Shown: one piece after another, positions 1-6,423 of the stretch
How the letters are laid out: every line of letters begins with the position of its first letter
Position numbering within the stretch: the first letter of the stretch is position 1
Origin: Desulfocapsa sp.
GTDB lineage: Bacteria; Desulfobacterota; Desulfobulbia; Desulfobulbales; Desulfocapsaceae
Reading direction: 5' to 3'
NCBI GenBank assembly: GCA_029942265.1
Contig: JAOZTO010000051.1
Coordinates: 1 to 10,817, forward strand
Length of the DNA: 10,817 nt
The notes under the pieces: generated by a model
The model's input: only the letters and a program-made list of their open reading frames with translations
Databases searched by the model: none
Told to the model about the DNA's origin: nothing
Made by a program: the position numbers and the translations under genes

Positions 1-8
1 ACAACAAT

Positions 9-59
9 ATGTTTGTGAAACTGACTGAGAAGACAAGGAATGTCTCTCTCAAGGGGTAA
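9..59 (+). other. Possible 3' end of an upstream gene, closed by the repeat
   Basis: One forward frame is open from the window edge to a TAA at 57-59, giving a tail ending in MFVKLTEKTRNVSLKG. The stop codon lies inside the first bases (GTAA) of the repeat that begins at 56. If an upstream gene really enters here, the repeat would have cut off or redefined its C-terminus. The stretch is too short to recognise a family and may be non-coding. Confidence 0.15.
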
Positions 60-126
60 ACATTCGGGTTGGGGGCAAAAATAGGCTCAACCACTGAACT
101 GTTTTGAACCCAACCCGAATATTTAC
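56..126. repeat. MITE-like hairpin repeat, copy 1 (short symmetric form)
   Basis: The left end reads GTAAACATTCGGGTTGGG (56-73). The right end reads CCCAACCCGAATATTTAC (109-126), its inverted complement with one mismatch. The ends match those of the copies at 4936, 9821 and 10766. Here both ends resemble the GGGTTGGG-type end of the full element, so this copy looks like a symmetric deletion derivative able to fold into one hairpin. The 8-bp flanks CTCAAGGG and GCCTCGAA do not match, so no target duplication is visible; the copy may be old or rearranged. No coding capacity. Confidence 0.75.
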
Positions 127-300
127 GCCTCGAATATGAAGTTTTTACAAATTTATCTTAAATTCAGGCTTTTACGCCATACACAAACATCAAAATAGAG
201 TACTTTCTTTATAACTTAAAAAAAGATCGACAAAACAGCATAAAATTGTTCATATACTGGTTTGATTTAATTCAATTAAATGATTTTAGGAGGAAATTCG
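127..300. other. AT-rich intergenic stretch upstream of the 39-aa gene
   Basis: No open frame of note on either strand. The stretch is AT-rich and ends with a strong Shine-Dalgarno sequence (AGGAGG, about 289-294) for the ATG at 301. Candidate promoter hexamers TCGACA (227-232) and TATACT (253-258) are separated by 20 bases, longer than usual, so no promoter is called firmly. Confidence 0.4.
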
Positions 301-420
301 ATGAGTGAGCATGATCATGGACATGACAAACCGGAAGAGGATCATTCGGTTTGTGTAAATGTTGGGATGTTTTTTGTTTTTGTTATCATAGGTTTGTTTA
401 TTATTGGAATAATTAATTAG
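301..420 (+). CDS. 39-aa His-rich single-span membrane protein
   Basis: A short gene of 39 codons. A strong AGGAGG ribosome binding site sits about 6 bases before the ATG, and a rho-independent terminator follows at 463-495, so it looks like a complete monocistronic unit. The N-terminal 16 residues are polar and His/Asp/Glu-rich (MSEHDHGHDKPEEDH). One cysteine (C18) follows, then one strongly hydrophobic helix (about residues 19-38), and the protein stops at Asn39. This shape suits a small inner-membrane accessory peptide with a cytoplasmic metal-binding head. I do not recognise the family. It could be a small subunit of a respiratory complex or a metal-associated peptide, but nothing next to it settles this. 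Translation is supported by the ribosome site, the terminator and the amphipathic design rather than by homology. Confidence 0.7.
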   Translation: MSEHDHGHDKPEEDHSVCVNVGMFFVFVIIGLFIIGIIN

Positions 421-462
421 TACCTTACGATTGTAAAACTACACATACAAACCAGAAAATAT

Positions 463-495
463 ACCGTCAGTGGCTCAGCTTCTGACGGTTTTTTT
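463..495 (+). terminator. Rho-independent terminator after the 39-aa gene
   Basis: ACCGTCAG (463-470) pairs perfectly with CTGACGGT (482-489) across an 11-base loop and runs straight into seven T residues (489-495). It separates the 39-aa gene from rnhA, which begins 18 bases later. Confidence 0.88.
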
Positions 496-512
496 GATTG
501 GAAAAGATAAAA

Positions 513-1217
513 ATGGCTAAAAAAAAGTTTTATGCAGTTGCCAGTGGCAGGAAACCTGGCATATATACATCTTGGGCAGATACGGAGGCTCAGGTGAAAG
601 GTTATGCGAGTGCTATGTTTAAAGGCTTTCCAAGTAAATTGGAAGCGGAAACCTGGATGAAAGATCCTAAGTGGAGCAAGAAACCAACGAAACAGGTTCG
701 TAAAACAGAAGTACGACAACCACATAAACCAAACAGCGATTGCACCGAAATTTATACCGATGGTGGTGCAATTAACAATCCAGGGCCAGGCGGTTATGGT
801 GCTGTTATACGTGAAGACGGTACGGAACGTGAGCTAACTGGTGGATATACCCATACAACGAACAACCGAATGGAGCTTATGGCCTGCATCAAAGGTATCG
901 AAAACCTTGAAAACCGTTCTGTGTCAGTAGCTCTCTTCTCAGATTCCAAGTATGTGGTGAATGGTATCAGTAAAGGATGGGCTAAAAACTGGCGCAAAAA
1001 AGGATGGATTAAATCCGATGGAAAGCCAGCTGTAAATCCCGATCTGTGGGAGCGTCTACTTGACCTCATTGAAGGGATGGATATTCACTTTAACTGGGTG
1101 AAAGGACATGCCGGACATCCTTTAAACGAACGCTGTGACAAACTGGCTGTCAAAAGTGCTAGAGGAAATGTTTTAGACGTGGATGATGGATATGTTAATA
1201 AAAAAGGAGTTCTTTAA
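513..1217 (+). CDS. rnhA: Ribonuclease HI with N-terminal hybrid-binding domain
   Basis: Degrades the RNA strand of RNA-DNA hybrids (R-loops, primers) in the cytoplasm. The 234-aa protein has two domains. Residues 1-50 (KKKFYAVASGRKPGIYTSW ... FPSKLEAETWM) form the caulimovirus-viroplasmin/RNase H hybrid-binding domain. After a basic linker, residues 78-218 form the RNase HI fold. The catalytic set is complete: D83 in YTDGG, E121 in NNRMELMA, D144 in FSDSKYV, H199 in KGHAGHP and D209 in NERCDKLA, with spacing like E. coli D10/E48/D70/H124/D134. The ATG at 513 is chosen because the hybrid-binding domain begins immediately after it. A TTG at 498 would overlap the end of the terminator T-run region and adds only five codons. 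The Shine-Dalgarno is weak. This two-domain form is common in many bacteria and eukaryotes, whereas E. coli has the single domain. Confidence 0.95.
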   Translation: MAKKKFYAVASGRKPGIYTSWADTEAQVKGYASAMFKGFPSKLEAETWMKDPKWSKKPTKQVRKTEVRQPHKPNSDCTEIYTDGGAINNPGPGGYGAVIREDGTERELTGGYTHTTNNRMELMACIKGIENLENRSVSVALFSDSKYVVNGISKGWAKNWRKKGWIKSDGKPAVNPDLWERLLDLIEGMDIHFNWVKGHAGHPLNERCDKLAVKSARGNVLDVDDGYVNKKGVL

Positions 1218-1383
1218 AAAAATAATACTCGGAGATAGTGAACAAAAAGAGATCTTCAAAAATTTACTTGCGATTTACCGTGATAGAGAATTATTTAAGA
1301 CGGCCTGTAGTTTTGGGGCTATAGTGTTTAGGATAGGAAGCAGTAATTCAATTGTTTCCAACAAACTCATCCGAGGTGTTGAA

Positions 1384-2505
1384 ATGAAGAAAACAGCAAG
1401 GCTAGTTGCGTTAATGGCAATTTTACTTATAGCTACAAGTTGTTATGCAGAAATAATTCCATTTGATTCGGATCGTTGGGATATTAGCGGAGACGGTGCA
1501 GAGACCGTAACCTACAAAGGTAAAGCGAGTGTATTTCTGCCGGCAGGTGGTATGGCAGTGCTGGAAGGTGCTGATTTCCTGAATGGAAGCATTGAATATG
1601 ATGTGGCCTTGCCGAATAAACGTGGTTTTATGGGAGCTATGTGGCGGATGCAGGACAAGCAGAATTTTGAAAAATTCTATATGCGTCCTCATCAGTCTGG
1701 TAACCCTGATGCGAACCAGTATACTCCTGTATACAATGGGGTTTCCGGGTGGCAATTGTATTATGGTAAAGATTTCAGTGTTCCATTTACGTACACCTTT
1801 GATGAATGGATACATGTGAAAATTGTAGTTTCCGGTGAAAATGCTGAAATATACATCAACGATAATAAGAAACCGGCTCTGGGAGTTACTTTAAAACGAG
1901 AGATTAAATCCGGGGCTGTTGGCGTGGAAGTAGGTGGAAGTGAGGCTTTTAAACTGGCGGGCGCACATTTTGCCAATTTCAACTATTCTCCTTTGGAGAA
2001 GACTGCGTTAACCTCCACCCCCACGAGCAAATCAGCAGCAGAAGGAACTGTAATGCAGTGGAACGTATCCAATGCTTTTGGTGAAAAAGGGCTTAAAGAT
2101 GCCATATCATTATCATCGGCTGATATGGAAAATCTCACTTGGACACTACTGCAAAGTGAAGATACCGGAGTTACTAATTTTGCAGAAATCCGCAACAAGA
2201 GCAAAAAAGCTAACACCGTATTTGCTAAAATAGTTGTTCATTCTGAGATAGATCAGGTGAAGCGCTTTGATTTTGGGTTTAGTGATCGAGTCAAAGTCTT
2301 TGTAAATAAACGATTACTGTTTAGTGCCAATGATACCTATCGTACCAGAGATTATCGTTTTCTCGGTACTATGGGCTATTACGAAAGCTTGTATTTATCA
2401 TTACAGAAAGGGGACAATGAAATTCTACTGGCAGTCTCTGAAAGTTTTGGTGGATGGGGAGTTCAGGCGAAATTCCAGGATATGGATAAAATACAATTGC
2501 AGTAA
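1384..2505 (+). CDS. Secreted two-domain beta-sandwich protein (ConA-like / LamG-like)
   Basis: A 373-aa exported protein. Residues 1-22 form a signal peptide (MKKTARLVALMAILLIATSCYA) with likely cleavage after A22. C20 in ATSC is only a poor lipobox, so a lipoprotein is possible but less likely. Residues about 24-201 look like a concanavalin A-like/LamG or DUF1080-type jelly roll (SIEYDVALP, GFMGAMWRMQD, EWIHVKIVVSGENAEIYIND, GAVGVEV). Residues about 222-373 look like a second, galactose-binding-like sandwich (RFDFGFSDRVKVFVNKRLLFS, GDNEILLAVSESFGGWGVQAKF). It may bind or hydrolyse carbohydrate at the surface; no catalytic residues can be assigned. The ATG at 1384 is chosen because it begins the signal peptide and has GAGGTG upstream. 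The same frame is open back to 1183, but that stretch overlaps rnhA and lacks protein-like character. Confidence 0.8.
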   Translation: MKKTARLVALMAILLIATSCYAEIIPFDSDRWDISGDGAETVTYKGKASVFLPAGGMAVLEGADFLNGSIEYDVALPNKRGFMGAMWRMQDKQNFEKFYMRPHQSGNPDANQYTPVYNGVSGWQLYYGKDFSVPFTYTFDEWIHVKIVVSGENAEIYINDNKKPALGVTLKREIKSGAVGVEVGGSEAFKLAGAHFANFNYSPLEKTALTSTPTSKSAAEGTVMQWNVSNAFGEKGLKDAISLSSADMENLTWTLLQSEDTGVTNFAEIRNKSKKANTVFAKIVVHSEIDQVKRFDFGFSDRVKVFVNKRLLFSANDTYRTRDYRFLGTMGYYESLYLSLQKGDNEILLAVSESFGGWGVQAKFQDMDKIQLQ

Positions 2506-2547
2506 TCTAACGCTGCCCCAATCATTCGTCCAAGAGCGAATGGACCA

Positions 2548-2571
2548 AAAGGCGGCCAGTGGGTCGCCTTT
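2548..2571 (+). terminator. Hairpin after the secreted protein gene, probable terminator
   Basis: AAAGGCGGCC (2548-2557) pairs with GGTCGCCTTT (2562-2571), with one G-U pair and a four-base loop, 42 bases after the stop of the secreted protein gene. Only a short T tract follows, so termination is likely rather than certain. Confidence 0.6.
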
Positions 2572-2602
2572 AAGGTGTATTGGATGTTAAGACACCTTAA
2601 AG
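2568..2602. repeat. Perfect 11-bp stem hairpin overlapping the terminator
   Basis: CTTTAAGGTGT (2568-2578) and ACACCTTAAAG (2592-2602) are perfect inverted repeats around a 13-base loop. The left arm reuses the 3' bases of the hairpin at 2548-2571, so the two structures compete for the same CTTT. It may act as a terminator or mRNA 3'-end stabiliser for the gene before it, or as a leader structure for the gene after it. Confidence 0.6.
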
Positions 2603-2668
2603 TTATTTTGAATTGAAAACTGTAAATAATAGTTGCCCTCACAACCACAGTGTGGTACTTTTTTTAAT

Positions 2669-3097
2669 ATGTGCAACGCAATAAAAAAATCCAGCTCTCT
2701 TCTGCTGATCGTTCTGCTTTCTGTCTTGTTTGTTGCTTCTTCTTTGGCAGCAACTGGGATATCTCTTTGCAGAAATAGCTGTGACACTTGTCAACCCAGT
2801 TCCTGCTGTGATAGTTTGATGGATTCAGCCATGTCACATAAAAGTGATATGGAACATGGCACTTCGCAGGAAGGATGCTCTCACTCGGCATTCTGTGACA
2901 ATGATTTCACTGCTGATTCTACTTTCCTGCCGTCACCTTCACCCACTTCAAGCGTTGAACTGTCTGAAGCAGCAATTCAATTGTTCGCTACTTTGAATCT
3001 GTTTGTAGAACAGATTCCAGTACTACTTCCGTATCATCCGCCGTCTGTGAATAATGGACAAACTCTTTATATCCGCAACTGTAGTTTTCTTATTTGA
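2669..3097 (+). CDS. Cys/His-rich secreted protein, putative metal binder
   Basis: A 142-aa protein, not assigned to a named family. Residues 1-28 form a signal peptide (KK, then a long hydrophobic run ending SSLAA). The mature part begins with a cysteine-rich segment (C34, C38, C41, C46, C47, C70, C76), mixed with Met and His (DSAMSHKSDMEHGTSQEGCSH) as in periplasmic copper or heavy-metal binders. A hydrophobic stretch follows (about 101-120), then a Pro/Tyr tail ending YIRNCSFLI with C138. Its place just ahead of the DUF2318-permease-ATPase genes suggests a metal-capture or sensing partner. The start is uncertain: ATG 2669 begins the signal peptide but has no clear Shine-Dalgarno, and a TTG at 2633 is in frame. 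The function is inferred from composition and neighbours only. Confidence 0.7.
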   Translation: MCNAIKKSSSLLLIVLLSVLFVASSLAATGISLCRNSCDTCQPSSCCDSLMDSAMSHKSDMEHGTSQEGCSHSAFCDNDFTADSTFLPSPSPTSSVELSEAAIQLFATLNLFVEQIPVLLPYHPPSVNNGQTLYIRNCSFLI

Positions 3098-3193
3098 TAC
3101 CAAATACTCTCCATAGCAAGGGGAAATCTGTTGTTTCCTTTGCTTTTCTGAAAACAGAGAAGTAATACAGCCTGCATTTTTGCATGTACATGT

Positions 3194-3212
3194 GGCTTTC
3201 AGCCGTTTTTTT
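3194..3212 (+). terminator. Weak hairpin plus seven-T run
   Basis: GGCT (3194-3197) and AGCC (3201-3204) form a short stem with a three-base loop, followed after one G by TTTTTTT (3206-3212). The stem is too short to be confident. It could be an attenuator between the Cys-rich gene and the DUF2318 gene, allowing partial readthrough. Confidence 0.35.
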
Positions 3213-3289
3213 CTCTGTTCTTATTACGCTTTTCACCAGAGATAACGCTGGGAAAGAGGCGTTTTTATACATTCTTGGAGGACGTTTCA

Positions 3290-3754
3290 ATGAAAAATAC
3301 ACTTATCCTGTTCTTTCTGTTTACAAGCTTTACGCAGGTTTTTTTCTTTCCACATAATAGCCATGCCCTGTTTGGCATGTTTGAGGGAAAGTATCAAAAG
3401 GTTACACAGGCAGATGGCGTGGTCACTATTCCACTTACGACAGTGAATGATGGTAAAGCCCATTATTATTCGTACAAGGATCAAGGCAGAGACATTAACT
3501 TTTTTGTGGTGAAGAGTAACGATGGTACTATCCGGGCAGCATTTGATGCCTGCGATGTCTGTTTTCCAGAAAAAAAGGGGTACAGTCAGCAGGGCGATTA
3601 TATGGTGTGTAATAATTGCGGTCAGAAGTTTCATTCTACCCGCATCAATGTCGTTAAAGGTGGCTGTAATCCAGCCCCTCTGACACGGGAAATTGTTGGT
3701 GAAAAACTCCTTATTACTGTTAGCGATATCCGTTCCGGATCTCGCTATTTTTAA
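3290..3754 (+). CDS. DUF2318 (FtrD-like) Fe-S domain protein, exported or membrane-anchored
   Basis: A 154-aa protein with an N-terminal hydrophobic signal/anchor (residues 5-27, LILFFLFTSFTQVFFF ... SHA). The DUF2318 domain carries the family signature: DACDVC (C88, C91), VCNNCGQKF (C107, C110, H115) and GGCNPAPL (C126). The family (Pfam DUF2318, described as membrane Fe-S protein FtrD-like) is known beside FTR1/P19 iron uptake genes, for example the Campylobacter Cj1660 neighbourhood, usually as a longer multi-span protein. This one has a single N-terminal segment, so it is the extracytoplasmic domain alone. Start: ATG 3290 has TTGGAGGAC 7 bases upstream, whereas the TTG at 3275 would lie inside that ribosome site. 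It ends 15 bases before the permease start and its stop overlaps the next gene's AAGGAGGG, so the two are co-transcribed. Electron transfer or metal oxidation state control is inferred. Confidence 0.85.
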   Translation: MKNTLILFFLFTSFTQVFFFPHNSHALFGMFEGKYQKVTQADGVVTIPLTTVNDGKAHYYSYKDQGRDINFFVVKSNDGTIRAAFDACDVCFPEKKGYSQQGDYMVCNNCGQKFHSTRINVVKGGCNPAPLTREIVGEKLLITVSDIRSGSRYF

Positions 3755-3769
3755 GGAGGGTCGTTGAAT

Positions 3770-4933
3770 ATGAATATACTTACAATTCCCCTTCGTAATA
3801 TTCGCAGGAAGCCGTCTCGTTCGTGTATGCTTTTGCTGATCTTTACCTTGGGTGTGATGTCTATTGTGGCATTGTATCAGGTTTCCCAGGTGGTGGGGAG
3901 CAGTCTTGAAAAAAAATTGAATGCCTATGGTGCTAATATTATTGTTTCCCCAGCTGCGGAGCGGTTGAGCGTTAGTTACGGCGGTTTTCATATGGGAGAT
4001 ATGCTCTACGATGTGCAGAGTATGTCTGAACGGGAAACTCTTCATAACATTAGATCCATTGCTTTAAATGATCGACTTAGTGTGGTTGCTCCGAAACTGG
4101 TCAGTATGACCAGGGTGAACGATATTGCAGTAGCATTGGTGGGTGTTTACTGGGAGGCAGAACGTAGTCTCAAAAGTTACTGGGGTGTTGAGGGAGAATT
4201 TCCCGCTGATCGATCACAGATTCTACTTGGTCGTAAAGCTGCTGCTCAGTTGAACCTTACAATTGGCAGCACCATTACACTTATGGAAAAAGAGTTTGTT
4301 GTTTCGGGAGTTCTTTTTGAAACGGGGAATGACGATGATACCGTAATTCTAATGAACCTTGCAACCCTTCAAGAATTGACCGGAAAAACAGATACTATCA
4401 GTTTTGTTGAGGTCGCAGCACTTTGTTCAGGATGTCCCATTGATGATATCGTTGGCCAGATTGATAAACAGCTGCCCGGTGCAGAAATAAAAGCCCTGCG
4501 TAATGTTGTTAATCAGCGAATGGCCTCCATCAACTTTGTTCAAAGGCTCGTTCTTTCCATCAGTATGGTTATTTTGATAACGGCAGCGGCAATGGTCAGC
4601 TTGTCTATGCTTTCAGCCGTTAATGAACGGAAAAAAGATATCGGCCTTCTGCGTTCCCTTGGATATGGTAAGTGGCAGGTATTTACAATTTTTTGTCTTG
4701 AGGCTGCGCTTATCGGAGCTACAGCTGGAGTCCTTGGCTATTTATCAGGATTTTGGGCAAGTTTCCATGCCTTGGAGTTTCTGACTCTGGCTGGAGATAT
4801 CACCCCTGTTTTTTCCTTTGCCCACCTGATGTTGACATGTGCAATTATTGTCATGGTGACGATTTTAGCGGCGGCCTATCCGTCATGGCAGGGGGCAGGG
4901 ATAGAGCCTTCTGAAGCTCTGATTGCTCTATAA
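3770..4933 (+). CDS. FtsX/MacB-type ABC transporter permease
   Basis: A 387-aa inner-membrane permease with the MacB/FtsX layout: a short cytoplasmic N-terminus (NIRRKPSRS), TM1 (about 19-42), a large extracytoplasmic domain (about 43-257), then TM2 (258-283), the cytoplasmic coupling segment NERKKDIGLLRSLGYGKWQV, TM3 (305-330) and TM4 (350-372), ending in EPSEALIAL. The extracytoplasmic domain carries a CxxC (C219-C222, LCSGCPID), a feature I associate with the permeases beside DUF2318. Such transporters work mechanically on substrates or partners in the envelope rather than as classic importers. The ATG at 3770 has AAGGAGGG 9 bases upstream; the TTG at 3764 is too close to it. The stop TAA (4931-4933) lies inside the target duplication of the repeat that begins at 4936. 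Its ATPase partner is the next gene. Confidence 0.9.
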   Translation: MNILTIPLRNIRRKPSRSCMLLLIFTLGVMSIVALYQVSQVVGSSLEKKLNAYGANIIVSPAAERLSVSYGGFHMGDMLYDVQSMSERETLHNIRSIALNDRLSVVAPKLVSMTRVNDIAVALVGVYWEAERSLKSYWGVEGEFPADRSQILLGRKAAAQLNLTIGSTITLMEKEFVVSGVLFETGNDDDTVILMNLATLQELTGKTDTISFVEVAALCSGCPIDDIVGQIDKQLPGAEIKALRNVVNQRMASINFVQRLVLSISMVILITAAAMVSLSMLSAVNERKKDIGLLRSLGYGKWQVFTIFCLEAALIGATAGVLGYLSGFWASFHALEFLTLAGDITPVFSFAHLMLTCAIIVMVTILAAAYPSWQGAGIEPSEALIAL

Positions 4934-4935
4934 GG

Positions 4936-5019
4936 GTAAATCAAATTGGGTTCAAAACAGGCTGAATAACTGAATTATAACTGTTTGGATAGTGCCCCGG
5001 GTGCTAACCGAATATTTAC
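4936..5019. repeat. MITE, copy 2, inserted between permease and ATPase genes
   Basis: The element starts GTAAAT (4936) and ends CCGAATATTTAC (5008-5019). Its interior (GGGTTCAAAACAG, GATAGTGCCC, GGGTGCTA) matches the reverse complement of the copy at 9821-10118. It lacks that copy's central palindrome, so it is 84 bp instead of about 155. The flanks are CTATAAGG (4928-4935) and CGATAAGG (5020-5027), an 8-bp target duplication with one mismatch. The left duplicate contains the permease TAA; the right contains the AAGG of the ATPase gene's ribosome binding site. The left terminal repeat is degenerate (GTAAATCAAATTGGG), so the copy is probably immobile now. Confidence 0.85.
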
Positions 5020-5035
5020 CGATAAGGAGATCAAT

Positions 5036-5701
5036 ATGCTTTCTGCAACAAATATTACGAAAAGCTTTCAGACTAATTGTACACCGAATCAGGTGCTTCG
5101 TGGTGTATCTGTGGATATTGCTGAAGGAGAATTTCTTTCCATTGTGGGACGATCAGGCTCTGGAAAAACGACTTTGTTAAATGTATTGTCAACTCTGGTT
5201 CGTCCGGATGAGGGGAATCTGGTGTATCAGGGAAATGCCTTGTCAAGCTGCTCGGATTCACAACTCAACCGGCTTCGACAAGCTGATTTTTCGATAATTT
5301 TCCAGTTTCATCACCTCCTTCCTTATATGACTGTGCTGGAAAACACACTCCTTCCCTTTATGAACACCCTTAAGCCGATATCAAGGAATCTGCACAATAA
5401 AGCCAGGAAATGCCTTGACCGAGTTGGACTTGGAGCATTGGAGAACCGTTTACCAGGCAATCTTTCCGGTGGAGAGCAGCAACGGGTGGCTATTGCTAGG
5501 GCTTTGGTTAAGTCGTCCAATGTCCTTTTTGCCGATGAACCTACCGGAAGTCTTGATAAAGAGACAGGCGGGCAGATTGTGGGACTGATGTCAGATCTTA
5601 ATCGTGATGGGCTGACTGTAATTATGGTGACACATGATCCGGAATATGCACAGTGTGGCAATAGAACGATCACCATGGAGGATGGACTTATAGTGCCGTA
5701 A
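5036..5701 (+). CDS. ABC transporter ATP-binding protein (LolD/MacB type)
   Basis: A 221-aa cytoplasmic ATPase that powers the FtsX-type permease encoded just upstream. All nucleotide-binding motifs are intact: Walker A GRSGSGKT (38-45), Q-loop Q90 in IIFQFHHLLP, signature LSGGEQQR (143-150), Walker B VLFADEPTGSLD (163-174) and H-loop H200 in VTHD. Length and the EPTGSLD motif fit the LolD/MacB/FtsE subfamily. Start: ATG 5036 has AAGGAG (5024-5029) upstream, and the protein begins with the usual LSATNITKSF strand. A TTG at 4985 is in frame, but the 17 extra codons would be made almost entirely of MITE sequence, so it is rejected. The stop lies only 4 bases from the stop of the opposing TetR gene, with no terminator between, so transcripts from the two sides should collide or overlap. 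Confidence 0.95.
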   Translation: MLSATNITKSFQTNCTPNQVLRGVSVDIAEGEFLSIVGRSGSGKTTLLNVLSTLVRPDEGNLVYQGNALSSCSDSQLNRLRQADFSIIFQFHHLLPYMTVLENTLLPFMNTLKPISRNLHNKARKCLDRVGLGALENRLPGNLSGGEQQRVAIARALVKSSNVLFADEPTGSLDKETGGQIVGLMSDLNRDGLTVIMVTHDPEYAQCGNRTITMEDGLIVP

Positions 5702-5705
5702 GGAG

Positions 5706-6275
5706 TCACAGTGGAGATACAAACATTTCATGGCGCAATTTCTGTAAGCGTTCATATTCATCTCTGTTATCATCAACAAACATGACATCCTCCCAAGCAT
5801 GATAACAGAGATGTAAGCGTGCCCGCATTTCGAGCTCGTCCCCCTGAAAACCTAATTCTTTAAAGATGATGCGCACATAGTTTAAGCGCATTGCAATCAC
5901 CTTCTTTACAATCTCACTCACCCGAGGATCTATTTTTGCCCAGCTATTCATCGCAAGGTCGTATTGTGCCAGCCTTTTATCTTTCACCATTTTCATTGTG
6001 TTGATGAGACGTTTTGCAGGGGCAAGATTTTTCATCTCTTCATCTTCCGTGATGATAGCAGTGTATTCATTTGCCCAATAATCGAGAAGGTGCTGCAACA
6101 GATCCTGACGATCTTTGAAGTGGTAATAAAAACCACTTCTGGATATGTGTAACTGCTTGGCAAGCAGATCAATTTTTACAGCTTCAACACCATCATTTCC
6201 TAGTGTTTCCAGTGCTTTTCCGAGCCATTGCCCCTTACTTATCCCTTTGTTTTTATGTTTGTTTTGTTGTCTCAT
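5706..6275 (-). CDS. TetR/AcrR-family transcriptional regulator
   Basis: A 189-aa DNA-binding regulator. Residues about 15-60 form the TetR N-terminal helices: helix 1 GKALETLGNDG, then the helix-turn-helix VKIDLLAKQLHISRSGFYYHF (33-53) with the typical SxSGFYYHF-KDRQDLL recognition region. The C-terminal two-thirds are helical and acidic-rich, as expected for the ligand and dimer domain; no ligand can be deduced. It diverges from the DUF169 gene across a 190-bp gap with a perfect palindrome in the middle, so it probably controls the DUF169-side genes and itself. It also converges on the ABC cluster. The start ATG (6273-6275) is the only one before the HTH, though the ribosome site upstream (TTTCCCACACTACC on this strand) is poor. 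Confidence 0.92.
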   Translation of the reverse strand: MRQQNKHKNKGISKGQWLGKALETLGNDGVEAVKIDLLAKQLHISRSGFYYHFKDRQDLLQHLLDYWANEYTAIITEDEEMKNLAPAKRLINTMKMVKDKRLAQYDLAMNSWAKIDPRVSEIVKKVIAMRLNYVRIIFKELGFQGDELEMRARLHLCYHAWEDVMFVDDNRDEYERLQKLRHEMFVSPL

Positions 6276-6371
6276 GGTAGTGTGGGAAAATTTTTAATAG
6301 ACAGCTCTGTACAGTTGGGGTAATATAGAATGTATATCTGCAAAAAACAAGGCTGTTTTTTTGTTATGGAT

Positions 6372-6387
6372 GAACCACTAGTGGTTC
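6372..6387. promoter_or_regulatory. Perfect 16-bp palindrome, candidate TetR operator
   Basis: GAACCACTAGTGGTTC is identical to its reverse complement. It lies 96 bases from the TetR start and 78 bases from the DUF169 start, close to the middle of the divergent intergenic region. TetR-family operators are typically palindromes of about this size between divergently transcribed genes. The assignment to this regulator is inferred from position. Confidence 0.5.
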
Positions 6388-6423
6388 TCCAGAGGTTTAT
6401 TTTTTGGTAAACAAGTGGCATTG

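Noticed and set aside
1183..1383. In-frame N-terminal extension of the secreted protein gene
   Set aside because: It overlaps the end of rnhA, lacks a ribosome site, and would bury the obvious signal peptide that starts at 1384.
3183..3192. CATGTACATG palindrome as an operator for the DUF2318 gene
   Set aside because: A 10-bp palindrome on its own is weak evidence, and no repeat of it occurs near the other promoters in the window.
2600..3289. Fur box ahead of the metal-handling genes
   Set aside because: AT-rich stretches were inspected on both sides of the Cys-rich gene, but nothing close to the GATAATGATAATC-type palindrome was found.
3287..4045. Long open frame on the minus strand opposite the DUF2318 and permease genes
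   Set aside because: The plus-strand genes show clear family motifs and ribosome sites; the antisense product is His/Thr/Asn-rich with no recognisable domain, typical of a shadow frame.
4985..5035. TTG start giving a 17-residue longer ATPase
   Set aside because: The extra codons are almost all repeat sequence, and a good AAGGAG lies just before the ATG at 5036.
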